DNA of 64,000 nt, from contig JADJXK010000001.1 of NCBI GenBank assembly GCA_016710325.1, positions 372,001 through 436,000 on the forward strand. The letters are read 5' to 3'. How positions within the stretch are numbered: the first letter of the stretch is position 1; each line of letters begins with the position of its first letter. Made by a program: the position numbers and the translations under genes. This DNA is from Candidatus Leptofilum proximum (GTDB taxonomy: Bacteria > Chloroflexota > Anaerolineae > Promineifilales > Promineifilaceae). Shown here one piece after another: positions 52,446-61,467 of this stretch. Under the pieces are notes generated by a model that saw only the letters and a list, made by a program, of their open reading frames with translations, was not told the DNA's origin and searched no databases.

Positions 52446-53741
52446 TTAAAACAAACGGACTTCCACCCATTCACCCGCCAGCAGGCCGCCTTTGTTGAGC
52501 GGAATTTTAATGAGGCCGTCGGCGTTGACCAGGGTGTAGATGAGGTTGCTCTTGCCAAAAACGGGGATCGCCATCAGGCCGTCGGCGCTGTCCTCCAGGC
52601 GGGCGGGCACATAATCTTCCCGGCCGCTTTCGCTGGCGATGTTCTGCCCCAGCCGCGCCCAGACCAGCCCGCGGCGCGGCATCGTGTGGACCCCTTGCAG
52701 CCGGTAGATGGCGGGCACGCCAAACATGTCGAACTGGATCATGGCGGAGACGGGGTTGCCGGGCAGTCCGAGCACCGGTTTGCCGCCCACCGCCCCCACG
52801 ATGGTGGGTTTGCCGGGCCGCGTGGCCACACCGTGCAGCAGCACACCCGGTTGGCCCAGGCCGTCCATCACCTGCACGGTCATGTCGCGCACACTCACGG
52901 ACGACCCGGCAGACATGACCAGCATGTCGGTTTCGGCCAGCAGGTGGGCAGCGGCCGCTGCCAGCGCCGCAAAGTTATCGGGAATGATGCCACCGAGGAC
53001 AGGCACGCCGCCTGCCTGCGTCACCAGCCCCGCCACGGTGTAGCTGTTGATGTCGCGGATTTGGCCGGGTGCGGCCGTTTCTTCTGGCGCAACTACCTCA
53101 TCCCCCGTAGCCAAAATGCCCACCCGCGGACGGCGCACCACGGATACGGCCGTAATCCCCAACGCCAGCAAGCCGCCCACATCCTGCGGCCGTAAACTGT
53201 GCCCCGACGACAAAATCTCGGCGTCCAGCCGCACATCTTCGCCCACTTGCAGCACATTCTGCCCTACAGCCACCGAGCGCAGCACTTCAATTTCAAACGG
53301 AAATTGGGGAGATTGGTGATTGGAGATTGGAGATTCTTCACCGCTCACCGATAATCGTTCACCGCCCACCGTCTGCGTCTGCTCAATTTGCACCACGGCA
53401 TCGGCCGTTTCCGGGATCATGCCGCCCGTGTGTACAATCGCCGCCTGCCCCACGCTTAGGGTCACGTTGGCGGGGTGGCCCATCGGCACCTCGCCCACCA
53501 CCTGCAAAAAGGCGGGCAGGCTCTCCGACGCGCCGTAGGTGTCGGCGGCGCGTACGGCGTAACCATCCATCGTGCTGCGGCGGAACTGGGGCAGGGCATG
53601 AGGCGCCGTAACGGCCGTGGCCAAGACACGGCCGTTCGCCTGCGGGGTTGGTATGGTTTCTGCGGGCAGAACGGCCGTCAGGTGCTGAAACAGCAGTTCG
53701 CGGGCTTCATCGGGGGGTAGAACGTTGAAAAATTCAGGCAT
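52446..53741 (-). CDS. moeA: Molybdopterin molybdotransferase MoeA
   Basis: 431 residues. The N-terminal domain has FRRSTMDGYAVRAADTYG, and the central catalytic domain has ILATGDEVV and the segment VMSAGSSVSVRDMTVQVM in the usual position of the SxG loop, followed by GKPVLGLPGNPVSAM. MoeA inserts molybdate into adenylated molybdopterin in the cytoplasm. The C-terminal domain (LVNADGLIKIPLNKGGLLAGEWVEVRLF) is complete. A heptamer array (53303-53371) lies in frame and encodes SVSGEESPISNHQSPQ between conserved blocks. No other molybdenum cofactor gene lies in the window. Confidence 0.92.
   Translation of the reverse strand: MPEFFNVLPPDEARELLFQHLTAVLPAETIPTPQANGRVLATAVTAPHALPQFRRSTMDGYAVRAADTYGASESLPAFLQVVGEVPMGHPANVTLSVGQAAIVHTGGMIPETADAVVQIEQTQTVGGERLSVSGEESPISNHQSPQFPFEIEVLRSVAVGQNVLQVGEDVRLDAEILSSGHSLRPQDVGGLLALGITAVSVVRRPRVGILATGDEVVAPEETAAPGQIRDINSYTVAGLVTQAGGVPVLGGIIPDNFAALAAAAAHLLAETDMLVMSAGSSVSVRDMTVQVMDGLGQPGVLLHGVATRPGKPTIVGAVGGKPVLGLPGNPVSAMIQFDMFGVPAIYRLQGVHTMPRRGLVWARLGQNIASESGREDYVPARLEDSADGLMAIPVFGKSNLIYTLVNADGLIKIPLNKGGLLAGEWVEVRLF
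53303..53371. repeat. Two heptamer arrays inside moeA (GGAGATT and ACCGATA types)
   Basis: GGAGATTGGTGATTGGAGAT units are followed by TTCACCGCTCACCGATAAT units. Read in frame in the minus-strand moeA. Confidence 0.82.
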
Positions 53742-53780
53742 AGGCCCAAGTGTATCAAAGGGAGGGGGGAATGATCAAAG

Positions 53781-53822
53781 CAAGTTGCAGGTGGCAAGTG
53801 GCAGGTAGCAAGTGGCAGGTGG
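53781..53822. repeat. Heptamer array (GTGGCAA type)
   Basis: CAAGTTGCAGGTGGCAAGTG continues with GGCAGGTAGCAAGTGGCAGG. It fills the gap between sulP and moeA without an inverted arm. Confidence 0.78.
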
Positions 53823-53839
53823 ATTTTTCTCCTCAACCG

Positions 53840-55618
53840 CTATTCTACAACAACACCGATGGCTTTCATGGCGTCGTGGGTGGTGAGGTGAATGTACGGC
53901 TCGCCCAGGTGGTCGACAAAGCCGATGTCTCGCAAACGGTCCAGCACCGGGCCCTTGATGGCCGCCAGGTGCAGCTGCACCCCGGCATCTTTCAGCTCCT
54001 GCCGCAGCGTTTCCAATGTCTCCAGGGCGCTGGCATCGATAAAGTTGACGGCCGTTCCAATCAACACAAAATTGTCCACTTCCGGCCGATCGGCAATGCA
54101 GCCCAGCACCGTGTCTTCCAAAAACTTGCTGTTGGCAAAATAAAGGCTCTCGTCGATGCGCACCGCCACCACGTTGGGCCAGCACTGCACCTGGTGGCGC
54201 AGCACGTTGCGGTACGTTTCACTGCTGCCCAGGCGGCCCACCACCGCCACGTGCGGCCGGCTGCTGCGCCAGATAAACAGCAGCATCGCCGCCGCCATCC
54301 CCAGCAAGATGCCATTCTCCACCCCCACCAGCAGCACGGCCGCAAACGTCACCCCAAACGAGGCGGCATCCGCCTTGTTGTACTGCCAGATGTGGCGGAA
54401 CGTTTTGACGTCGATCAGCCCGACTACAGCCACAATCACAATGGCGGCGAGGATGGCCTGGGGCAAAAAGTAAAAGACGGGGGTCAGAAAAATAACGGTG
54501 AGGGCGATGAGAACGGCCGTCATTATCGAAGCCAGCCCGCTGTTAGCCCCCGCCTCAAAATTCACCACCGAGCGGCTCAATCCGCCCGTCACCGGGTAGC
54601 CGCCAGTGAACATCGCTCCCAAATTGGCGGCCCCCAACGCCAACAGCTCCTGATCGGCGTCCACTTTTTGCCGCCGCTTGCTGGCCAGAGATTTAGCCAC
54701 GGCAATGCTTTCCATGTACCCCACAAAGCTGATGACAACGGCCGCAGGCAGCAGCTGTCGCCACACGCCCATGTCCACCAACGGCAGCGTCAGCGAGGGC
54801 AAACCATCCGGCACATCCCCCACGATGGCTACGCCAAACCGCTCGTGCAGCTGCAAGCTCCACACCAGCGCCGTGCCCAGCACCACAATCACCAGCGGCG
54901 CGGACTTGGTGATGGGCAAAATCCACTGCGGCCTGATGCCCCAACGGCGCAGCTGCCCGCCTAACACCTGCTTAAAATAAACCAGGATGAGGATGCCGCC
55001 GCCGCCGAGAGCAAAGGTTATCCGGTTGGTCTCGGCCAGATGCGTGGCCGCGTAGCGCAGCAGTTCAAAAAATTCCAGGTTGGGAATGCCAATCCCCAAT
55101 AAATGTTTGAGCTGGCTAAAACCAATCACCAAGGCAGCTGCCGTAGTAAAACCAGCTAAGACCGGATGGCTGAGGAAGTTGACCACAAAGCCCAGCCGCA
55201 CCACGCCCATCAGCGCCTGAACGAGGCCTACCAACAGCGCCAGCGTGATGGCCAGCTGCACGTAGGCCGGGCTGCCCGCTTCGGCCAGGGGCGCCACGCC
55301 GGTGGCCACCAGCAGCGACACAATCGCCACCGGCCCCACGGCCAGGCTGCGGCTGCTGCCCAGCAGCCCGTACACCACCAGCGGCACGATGCTGGCATAA
55401 AGCCCTACCTCCGGCGGCAGACCGGCCAGCAGGGCATAGGCCATGCTCTGCGGCACCAGCATCACGGCCACGATGAAACCTGCCAGCACGTCACCCACCA
55501 GATGTTCGCGCGGGTAGTGGCGCAGCCAATGCCAGGCCGGAAGGATGGCCCTCAGCCTGGCGATTGGCTTGTTGTTTAAATCGGGTTGTTTAAGAGATTG
55601 TTTGGAAGAATTGGCCAT
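53840..55618 (-). CDS. SulP-family anion transporter with C-terminal STAS domain
   Basis: 592 residues from the ATG at 55618, preceded by a GA-rich Shine-Dalgarno region. The N-terminal membrane domain has the SulP motif VGDVLAGFIVAVMLVPQSMAYALLAGLPPEVGLY, then GLLGSSRSLAVGPVAIVSLL. The C-terminal STAS domain has VLIGTAVNFIDASALETL (about 520-560). Such transporters carry sulfate, bicarbonate or other anions. The rhodanese gene just upstream suggests sulfate or a sulfur compound, but this is inference. The domain order and length are normal for the family. Confidence 0.9.
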   Translation of the reverse strand: MANSSKQSLKQPDLNNKPIARLRAILPAWHWLRHYPREHLVGDVLAGFIVAVMLVPQSMAYALLAGLPPEVGLYASIVPLVVYGLLGSSRSLAVGPVAIVSLLVATGVAPLAEAGSPAYVQLAITLALLVGLVQALMGVVRLGFVVNFLSHPVLAGFTTAAALVIGFSQLKHLLGIGIPNLEFFELLRYAATHLAETNRITFALGGGGILILVYFKQVLGGQLRRWGIRPQWILPITKSAPLVIVVLGTALVWSLQLHERFGVAIVGDVPDGLPSLTLPLVDMGVWRQLLPAAVVISFVGYMESIAVAKSLASKRRQKVDADQELLALGAANLGAMFTGGYPVTGGLSRSVVNFEAGANSGLASIMTAVLIALTVIFLTPVFYFLPQAILAAIVIVAVVGLIDVKTFRHIWQYNKADAASFGVTFAAVLLVGVENGILLGMAAAMLLFIWRSSRPHVAVVGRLGSSETYRNVLRHQVQCWPNVVAVRIDESLYFANSKFLEDTVLGCIADRPEVDNFVLIGTAVNFIDASALETLETLRQELKDAGVQLHLAAIKGPVLDRLRDIGFVDHLGEPYIHLTTHDAMKAIGVVVE

Positions 55619-55663
55619 CGCTCCCTCGTTCCTTTTTAAGAGGAGACAAGCGGCGAACAAAGC

Positions 55664-56017
55664 CTAGAGAAAGGGGAGCCCGGCGCGTTTCCAGGCAATC
55701 ATGCCGCCGCTCAGGTTGGTGACATCGGTAAAACCCTGGCGTTGCAGCAGTTCGCAGGCGGTGCGGCTGCGTGCCCCGGAGCGGCACACGCAAACGATTG
55801 GGGCGTCTTTCGGCAGCTCGCCCAAACGCGAAGAAAGGGTGCCCAACGGCATCAGCCGGGATCCTTTGATGTGACCATCGTGGGCATATTCTTCTGCCTG
55901 GCGCACGTCCAGGAGGAGCATCTTTTCCCGGTTGGTTAGTTTTTCCTGGGCTTCTTGGGGAGTGATTGTTTTTACGGCCGTTCCCCCCATCACCTGGCCA
56001 AATAATGATCTAAACAC
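55664..56017 (-). CDS. Single-domain rhodanese-like protein
   Basis: 117 residues from a GTG start with GAGG eight bases upstream. The domain is complete: LLLDVRQAEEY, the substrate loop and the active-site loop with Cys78 in VCVCRSGARS, then the end GGMIAWKRAGLP. Rhodaneses transfer sulfur through the active cysteine or bind persulfides. The gene is 45 bases before sulP on the same strand and probably shares its transcript. No signal peptide is present, so it acts in the cytoplasm. Confidence 0.9.
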   Translation of the reverse strand: MFRSLFGQVMGGTAVKTITPQEAQEKLTNREKMLLLDVRQAEEYAHDGHIKGSRLMPLGTLSSRLGELPKDAPIVCVCRSGARSRTACELLQRQGFTDVTNLSGGMIAWKRAGLPFL

Positions 56018-56133
56018 AATATTTTCCTCAGTTTGAGTTTGATAATTTTTTCACAATATGCACCTAAGGATACCAACCGTTTGCAAAAGCGCCGTAAAGA
56101 GGATGTAAGGATCGTGTAAAGATGTGCGGTGAA

Positions 56134-57036
56134 TCAATCCGCAACGGCCGCCAGCTCCTGGTCCAGCAGCATATCTTTTCCCAGCCACAGGTCGCGCACC
56201 CAGGCCTGGAATTCCTCGCGAAAGTCGTCGTTGTTTTGGTAATCCTGGTTGAGGAACTGGGGTGGGATCGGCCGTTTTTCGATGACCACATCAATTTCCT
56301 TCACCTCACCGCGGAGGAAGTTCCAGGCGTCGGGGATGCCCTGCGGATAAATGAGGGTCACGTCAAGCATCGTGTCGATCTGGTCGCCCATGGCCCCCAA
56401 AACAAAGCCAATGCCGCCCGCCTTTGGCTTGAGCAGATGCTGGTAAGGCGACTGCTGGCGGCTGTGTTTGGCCGGAGTAAAGCGGGTGCCTTCCAGGAAG
56501 TTCATGACCGACACGGGCGTTGTTTTGAACTTCTCACACGCCTTGCGGGTGGTTTCCAGATCTTTGCCGCGCAGTTCCGGACGGCGCGCCACCTGCTCGC
56601 GGGAATACCGCTTCATGAAGGGAAAATCCAGTGCCCACCAGGCCAGGCCAATCACTGGCACCCAAATAAGCTGCTGTTTGAGGAAAAACTTCAAAAAGGG
56701 GATGCGCTTGTTGAAGACGTGCTGAAGGACAAAAATATCGACCCACGACTGGTGGTTAGAGATGACCAGGTACCACTCGTCGGTGCGCAGGCCATCCAGC
56801 CCGTAAACCCGCCACTCAGTCCGCTGTGTCAGCCACATCCAGGCGCTGTTGCCGCTGATCCACGCTTCGGCCAGCCAGATGGCGGCTTTGGTGCAGCGGG
56901 CGCGCCAGCCGGGCACGGGGATGAGCAGCTTGGCCACGGCCACGAGGTACAAAAGTAGGCACCAAAACAAGGTGTTAAAGAAGATGGCAAATGCCGCGAT
57001 AGCGCCAATGATTGACGCTGGCAAAAAGTTCAGCAT
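56134..57036 (-). CDS. Lysophospholipid acyltransferase (PlsC/YihG-like)
   Basis: 300 residues. The acyltransferase signature is His95-x4-Asp100 in SNHQSWVDIF, and the second block is FLEGTRF (about 179-185), the usual 'EGTR' of glycerol-3-phosphate 1-acyl acyltransferases. An N-terminal hydrophobic region of about 40 residues anchors it. The overall length and motif order match the YihG/LCLAT-like subgroup. It would acylate a lysophospholipid at the inner membrane face. It is preceded by GGGAG at normal spacing and followed by the rhodanese on the same strand. Confidence 0.88.
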   Translation of the reverse strand: MLNFLPASIIGAIAAFAIFFNTLFWCLLLYLVAVAKLLIPVPGWRARCTKAAIWLAEAWISGNSAWMWLTQRTEWRVYGLDGLRTDEWYLVISNHQSWVDIFVLQHVFNKRIPFLKFFLKQQLIWVPVIGLAWWALDFPFMKRYSREQVARRPELRGKDLETTRKACEKFKTTPVSVMNFLEGTRFTPAKHSRQQSPYQHLLKPKAGGIGFVLGAMGDQIDTMLDVTLIYPQGIPDAWNFLRGEVKEIDVVIEKRPIPPQFLNQDYQNNDDFREEFQAWVRDLWLGKDMLLDQELAAVAD

Positions 57037-57139
57037 CTTGGTTTTCTCCCGTTGGATATTTTCCAGGATGAAAGATTATCGCAAACGGCCGTACTTTCCA
57101 ACGGTAAAAAGAACTTCACTTATCTTCGCTGCAAATCGC

Positions 57140-57178
57140 AAAAAAAACAGCCCGCCGGAAAAATCCAATGGGCTGTTC
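57140..57178 (-). terminator. Rho-independent terminator after the ABC exporter genes
   Basis: On the minus strand AACAGCCC pairs with GGGCTGTT, followed by eight T. It lies about 35 bases after the stop codon at 57211. Confidence 0.85.
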
Positions 57179-57210
57179 CACTCCTTTGTGTTGCTGCCGG
57201 TCGCCAGGCG

Positions 57211-59100
57211 TTAATCCGCTGGCATCAGCAATTGTTCGGTGGCAACGGTTTCCGTCTCCGGCTCCAAATGCTCAAACTGACTGTTGTACAGCTCAGCATA
57301 GAAACCACCGCGGGCCAACAGATCCACATGGGTACCCTGCTCCACAATGTCGCCGTCACGCATCACCAGGATGAGGTCGGCATTGCGAATGGTGGAGAGG
57401 CGGTGGGCGATGATGAAGCTGGTACGGCCGACCATCAACCGGTCCATCGCCTGCTGGATCAACACTTCGGTGCGCGTATCTACCGAGCTGGTGGCCTCGT
57501 CCAGGATAAGAATCTTGGGATCGGCCAGCACGGCGCGAGCAATGGTTAGCAGCTGCATTTGCCCCTGCGAGATATTGCTGGTTTCTTCGTTGATCACCAT
57601 CTGGTAGCCATCGGGCAGCGTGTGCACGAAGTGATCGACGTGAGCGGCTTTGGCCGCGGCCTCCACTTCCGCATCGGTAGCTTCGGGACGGCCGTACCGG
57701 ATATTCTCCATAATGGTGTCGTTGTACAGCCAGGTGTCTTGCAGCACCATGCCAAACCAGCGGCGCAAGTCCTGCCGCCGGAATTCACGGATGTCGTGCC
57801 CGTCCACCAAAATCGCGCCGTCGTCGACGTCATAAAAACGCATGAGCAGCTTGACGATGGTGGTTTTGCCTGCGCCAGTCGGGCCAACGATGGCCACCTT
57901 CTGGCCCGGTCTGGCCTCACCAGACAGGTTGCGGATGACCGGTTCGTCCGGGTTGTAGCCAAAACGCACGCGGCGGAATTCCACGTGCCCTTCGATGGCG
58001 TCCAGTTCCACCGGATTTACGGTTTCCTGCACCTCTTCGGGCTCTTCCAGGAATTCAAAGACGCGCTCGGCGGCAGCGGCCGTTTGCTGCAGCACGTTGG
58101 AAATGTTGGCCAGCTGGGTCAGCGGCATGTTGAAGTTGCGCACGTACTGGATAAACGCCTGAATGTCGCCCACAGTAATCGTGTTGCGCACCGTCAGGTA
58201 GCCGCCCACCACCACTACCGCCACGTAGCCCAGGTTGCCAATGAAGCTCATGATAGGCATCATGAGGCCAGACAGAAATTGGGATTTCCAGGCCACACCG
58301 TACAACGTCGTATTGTACGTTTCAAACTTCTCGATGCTGCGTTCTTCCATGTTAAACGCCTTCATCACCCGGTGCCCGCCAAACATTTCCTCAACATGGC
58401 CGTTGACGTGGCCCAGGTAATCCTGCTGCTCCTTGAAGTAAACCTGGGAGCGGCTGACAATGGTAGCCACCGCCACCAGCGTCAGCGGAATGACCACCAG
58501 GGCCACCAGGGTCATCAACCAGCTGATGGAAAACATCATGATCAGCACACCCACCACCGTAATGGCCGAGGTGATGATCTGCGTCAGGCTTTGGCTGAGG
58601 GTCTGGTTCACCGTGTCCACGTCGTTGGTGATGCGCGACAGCACTTCACCCTGCGTGGTGCGATCAAAGTAGCTCAGGGGCATCCGGTTGATCTTGGCGG
58701 CAATCTCCTCGCGGAAGCGGTAGGAGATGTCGGTGGAAACCCCGGCCATAATCCAGCCCATCAGGTAGGCAAAAACGGCCGAGAAAATGTACAAAACGAG
58801 CATGATCAGCAGGATACGGCCGATGTACTCAAAATCTATCGAACCAGTCCCGGCAATCTCGGCCATCACGCCTTCAAACAGCCGGGTGGTGGCGTTACCC
58901 AGCACCTTGGGGCCAACGATGTTGAACACCGTGGAGGCCACGGCAAAGATGACCACAATGATGAGTTGCAATTTGTAAGCAGCCAGGTAGTGTGCCAGCT
59001 TGCTCATCGTCTTTTTGAAGTTGCGGGCCGTGTCGCCTTTGCGCATGGCCGCGATGGGTCCGCCGTTAGCCGGACCGCCTCTTCCACCGTGCATCATCAT
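57211..59100 (-). CDS. ABC exporter subunit, canonical Walker B and altered signature
   Basis: 629 residues: six-helix membrane domain (about 40-340) and nucleotide-binding domain. Walker A is GPTGAGKTT, the Q-loop MVLQDTW, Walker B ILILDEATSSVD with the catalytic Glu, and the H-loop IIAHRLS. The signature motif is NISQGQMQ instead of the usual SGGQ. This is the 'active Walker, altered signature' half of a heterodimeric exporter such as TM287/288-type or BmrCD-type pumps. Its start overlaps the stop of the partner gene by 4 bp. Probable substrate: a drug, peptide or lipid. Confidence 0.92.
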   Translation of the reverse strand: MMMHGGRGGPANGGPIAAMRKGDTARNFKKTMSKLAHYLAAYKLQLIIVVIFAVASTVFNIVGPKVLGNATTRLFEGVMAEIAGTGSIDFEYIGRILLIMLVLYIFSAVFAYLMGWIMAGVSTDISYRFREEIAAKINRMPLSYFDRTTQGEVLSRITNDVDTVNQTLSQSLTQIITSAITVVGVLIMMFSISWLMTLVALVVIPLTLVAVATIVSRSQVYFKEQQDYLGHVNGHVEEMFGGHRVMKAFNMEERSIEKFETYNTTLYGVAWKSQFLSGLMMPIMSFIGNLGYVAVVVVGGYLTVRNTITVGDIQAFIQYVRNFNMPLTQLANISNVLQQTAAAAERVFEFLEEPEEVQETVNPVELDAIEGHVEFRRVRFGYNPDEPVIRNLSGEARPGQKVAIVGPTGAGKTTIVKLLMRFYDVDDGAILVDGHDIREFRRQDLRRWFGMVLQDTWLYNDTIMENIRYGRPEATDAEVEAAAKAAHVDHFVHTLPDGYQMVINEETSNISQGQMQLLTIARAVLADPKILILDEATSSVDTRTEVLIQQAMDRLMVGRTSFIIAHRLSTIRNADLILVMRDGDIVEQGTHVDLLARGGFYAELYNSQFEHLEPETETVATEQLLMPAD

Positions 59101-61337
59101 GATGAGAGTTCCTCCATACTTAGCTGCGACAGGGCGATTTCCTGGTACGTTTCACAGGTTGCCATGAGTTCGTCGTGGGTGCCTTTGCCTACCACGCGGC
59201 CTTGATCCAGCACAATGATTTGTTCGGCGTTTTTCACCGTGGAGACACGCTGGGTCACCACCAGAATGGTGCTGTCCTGGGTGCTCTGGCGCAGGGCGCG
59301 CCGTAGGGCGGCGTCGGTTTTGAAGTCCAGCGCCGAGAAGGTGTCGTCGAAGATATAGACGGGCGGCTTTTTCACCAGGGCGCGGGCAATGGAAAGCCGC
59401 TGCCGCTGCCCACCGGAGACGTTGGCGCCACCCTGGGCAATTTCAGTCCTGAGCCCTTCCGGTTTACTGTTGACAAAGTCGGCGGCCTGGGCGATGGTTA
59501 CGGCCGTTTGCAAATCCTCCACGCTGGCAAACTCATCGGCATAAAGCAGGTTGCTCTCGATGGTGCCGGAGAACAGGATGCCTTTTTGCGGCACGTAGCC
59601 AATCTTGTCGCGCAAATCGTGCTGCGTTACCTGGCGAATGTCGATGCCGTCCAGCAAGATGCTGCCTTCGGTCACGTCGTAAAAGCGCGGGATGAGGTTG
59701 ACCACCGTGGACTTGCCCGAACCCGTCGAGCCAATAAACGCCGTGGTTTCACCGGGCCGGGCCACAAAACTGATGTCGTGCAAAATGTCTGCGTCGGCGC
59801 CCGGATAGCGGAAGGAGACGTTGCGGAATTCCACGGTGCCGGTGAAACGGCCGTTCAGCGGCTGCGGATTCACCGGATCGTGGATAATGGGCTCAATCTC
59901 CAACACGTCCGCAATGCGGTCAGCCGAAACCTGGGCGCGCGGCAAGATGATGAACAGCATGGACAGCATCAGGAAGGAGAAGACGATTTGCATGGCGTAC
60001 TGCAAGAAGGCCATCACGTCGCCCACCTGCATGTTGGCATCGGCCACCTGCTGCGCCCCCACCCAAATGATGAGCACCGACAGCACGTTTAAGATGAGCA
60101 TCATCACGGGCATCATGACCGAGGTGATGCGGGCAATGAACAGTGTGTTATCGGTCAGGTCCTGGTTAGCCTTATCGAACCGTTTCTCCTCAAAACCCTG
60201 CATGTTGAAGGCACGAATGACCATCATGCCGGAGAGATTTTCGCGGGCCACCAGGTTGATGCGGTCGATAAGCTTCTGCACCACCTGGAAGCGCGGCATG
60301 GCGATGGAGATGACCACGGCGATCACACCGACCAGGACAATTACGGCTACAGCGATGGTCCACCACATGGACGAGCCTTTGCCGATGGCGCGAATGGTCC
60401 CGCCAATACCCATGATCGGCGCGTAGAACACCAGGCGCACCATGAACATGGTCACCATTTGCAGCTGGGTAATGTCGTTGGTGGAGCGGGTGATAAGCGA
60501 GGCGGTGGGGAATTTGTCAAACTCCGCGCTGGAGAAGCTTTCCACCTTGCGGAAAACATCGCTGCGCAAATCGCGGCCAATCCCGGCGGCAATCCTGGCC
60601 GACAGGTACCCCACGGTGATGGTAGCCACGGCCGAAAGCAGCGTCACGCCCAGCATAATGGCACCGACGCGCAGGATGTAGCTGTTTTGCAGGGCGGCCA
60701 CGTTCATGCCCAGCGCCTCGTATTCTGTTTTGACCCGGACAACGGCCGTTTGCACCACCATCGTCTCGCCCAAAGCGGCAAAACGCTCATTCATCGTCTC
60801 GCCAATCTCGGCGCGCTGCGCGGCGGGCAAGCGGTCGATCAGGGCAAACAAATCGGTGCCCGCAGGCAGGCGCGAGAGATCAAACGCACCGCCGCCCATT
60901 TGGGCCGCTGCTTCCGGGTCGGCCATCGCTTGCTCCAGGGCAGATACTGCCAGCAGCGCCTCGGCCATTGGGTTGGTTAACGCGTCAATTTCGTCGTCGC
61001 TGAGGTCCTTGCGCACGACAATGGCCTGGGACTCCAGGTACGGATACTGGCCGATGTATTCGGCCGCTTCTACCGTGCCAGGCTGAACCACAGTGTAGGC
61101 GTCTTGAACGGCCGTGGCCTCCTCTTCACTCAGGAACAGCAAGAGATGGTCAAACGTTTCCTGCCGCATGGCGACGGCCACGGGGCTTTCTACCCCGCTT
61201 TGCTGAATGCCCGTGTTGACGATCCTGGAGAGATAGTCAGGCAGAGCCAGGTCCAGGTTAGCCTGGATAAACAACAGGATGACCGAAGCCGTAAACATGA
61301 ACATGTACGGATTCAGGTACTTTCTTAATCGCAGCAT
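59097..61337 (-). CDS. ABC exporter subunit, degenerate catalytic site, with large outer insertion
   Basis: 746 residues. Walker A is GSTGSGKST, the signature is canonical (VSGGQRQR), but Walker B reads IFDDTFSALD, with Asp where the catalytic Glu is expected, and the H-loop is VTQRVS, with Gln for His. So the site formed by this Walker B and the partner's altered signature is the degenerate one. Residues about 45-210 form a long extracytoplasmic insertion between helices 1 and 2, which makes this subunit longer than normal. AGGAG lies upstream of the ATG. The MarR gene lies directly upstream on the same strand. Confidence 0.92.
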   Translation of the reverse strand: MLRLRKYLNPYMFMFTASVILLFIQANLDLALPDYLSRIVNTGIQQSGVESPVAVAMRQETFDHLLLFLSEEEATAVQDAYTVVQPGTVEAAEYIGQYPYLESQAIVVRKDLSDDEIDALTNPMAEALLAVSALEQAMADPEAAAQMGGGAFDLSRLPAGTDLFALIDRLPAAQRAEIGETMNERFAALGETMVVQTAVVRVKTEYEALGMNVAALQNSYILRVGAIMLGVTLLSAVATITVGYLSARIAAGIGRDLRSDVFRKVESFSSAEFDKFPTASLITRSTNDITQLQMVTMFMVRLVFYAPIMGIGGTIRAIGKGSSMWWTIAVAVIVLVGVIAVVISIAMPRFQVVQKLIDRINLVARENLSGMMVIRAFNMQGFEEKRFDKANQDLTDNTLFIARITSVMMPVMMLILNVLSVLIIWVGAQQVADANMQVGDVMAFLQYAMQIVFSFLMLSMLFIILPRAQVSADRIADVLEIEPIIHDPVNPQPLNGRFTGTVEFRNVSFRYPGADADILHDISFVARPGETTAFIGSTGSGKSTVVNLIPRFYDVTEGSILLDGIDIRQVTQHDLRDKIGYVPQKGILFSGTIESNLLYADEFASVEDLQTAVTIAQAADFVNSKPEGLRTEIAQGGANVSGGQRQRLSIARALVKKPPVYIFDDTFSALDFKTDAALRRALRQSTQDSTILVVTQRVSTVKNAEQIIVLDQGRVVGKGTHDELMATCETYQEIALSQLSMEELSS

Positions 61338-61359
61338 CGTTGTTGAATCTCCTATTTTT

Positions 61360-61467
61360 CGGTGATCAGTAATCGGTGAACGGTAATCGGAAGGTTGACT
61401 ACGGCTTACGGATTACCGCTCACCGTCCACGGATTACCGATTACGGCTTACCGTTCACCGCTTACGG
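61360..61467. repeat. Heptamer array with inverted arms (GGTAATC/ACCGATT type)
   Basis: CGGTGATCAGTAATCGGTGA is followed by ATTACCGATTACGGCTTACC. It lies between marR and the exporter gene and encodes the C-terminal TVSGER of the MarR protein. Confidence 0.82.

Noticed and set aside
57559..59205. Plus-strand open frame of 548 codons
   Set aside because: Antisense to both ABC exporter genes, which have all ATPase motifs. His/Asp/Gly-rich shadow with no domain.
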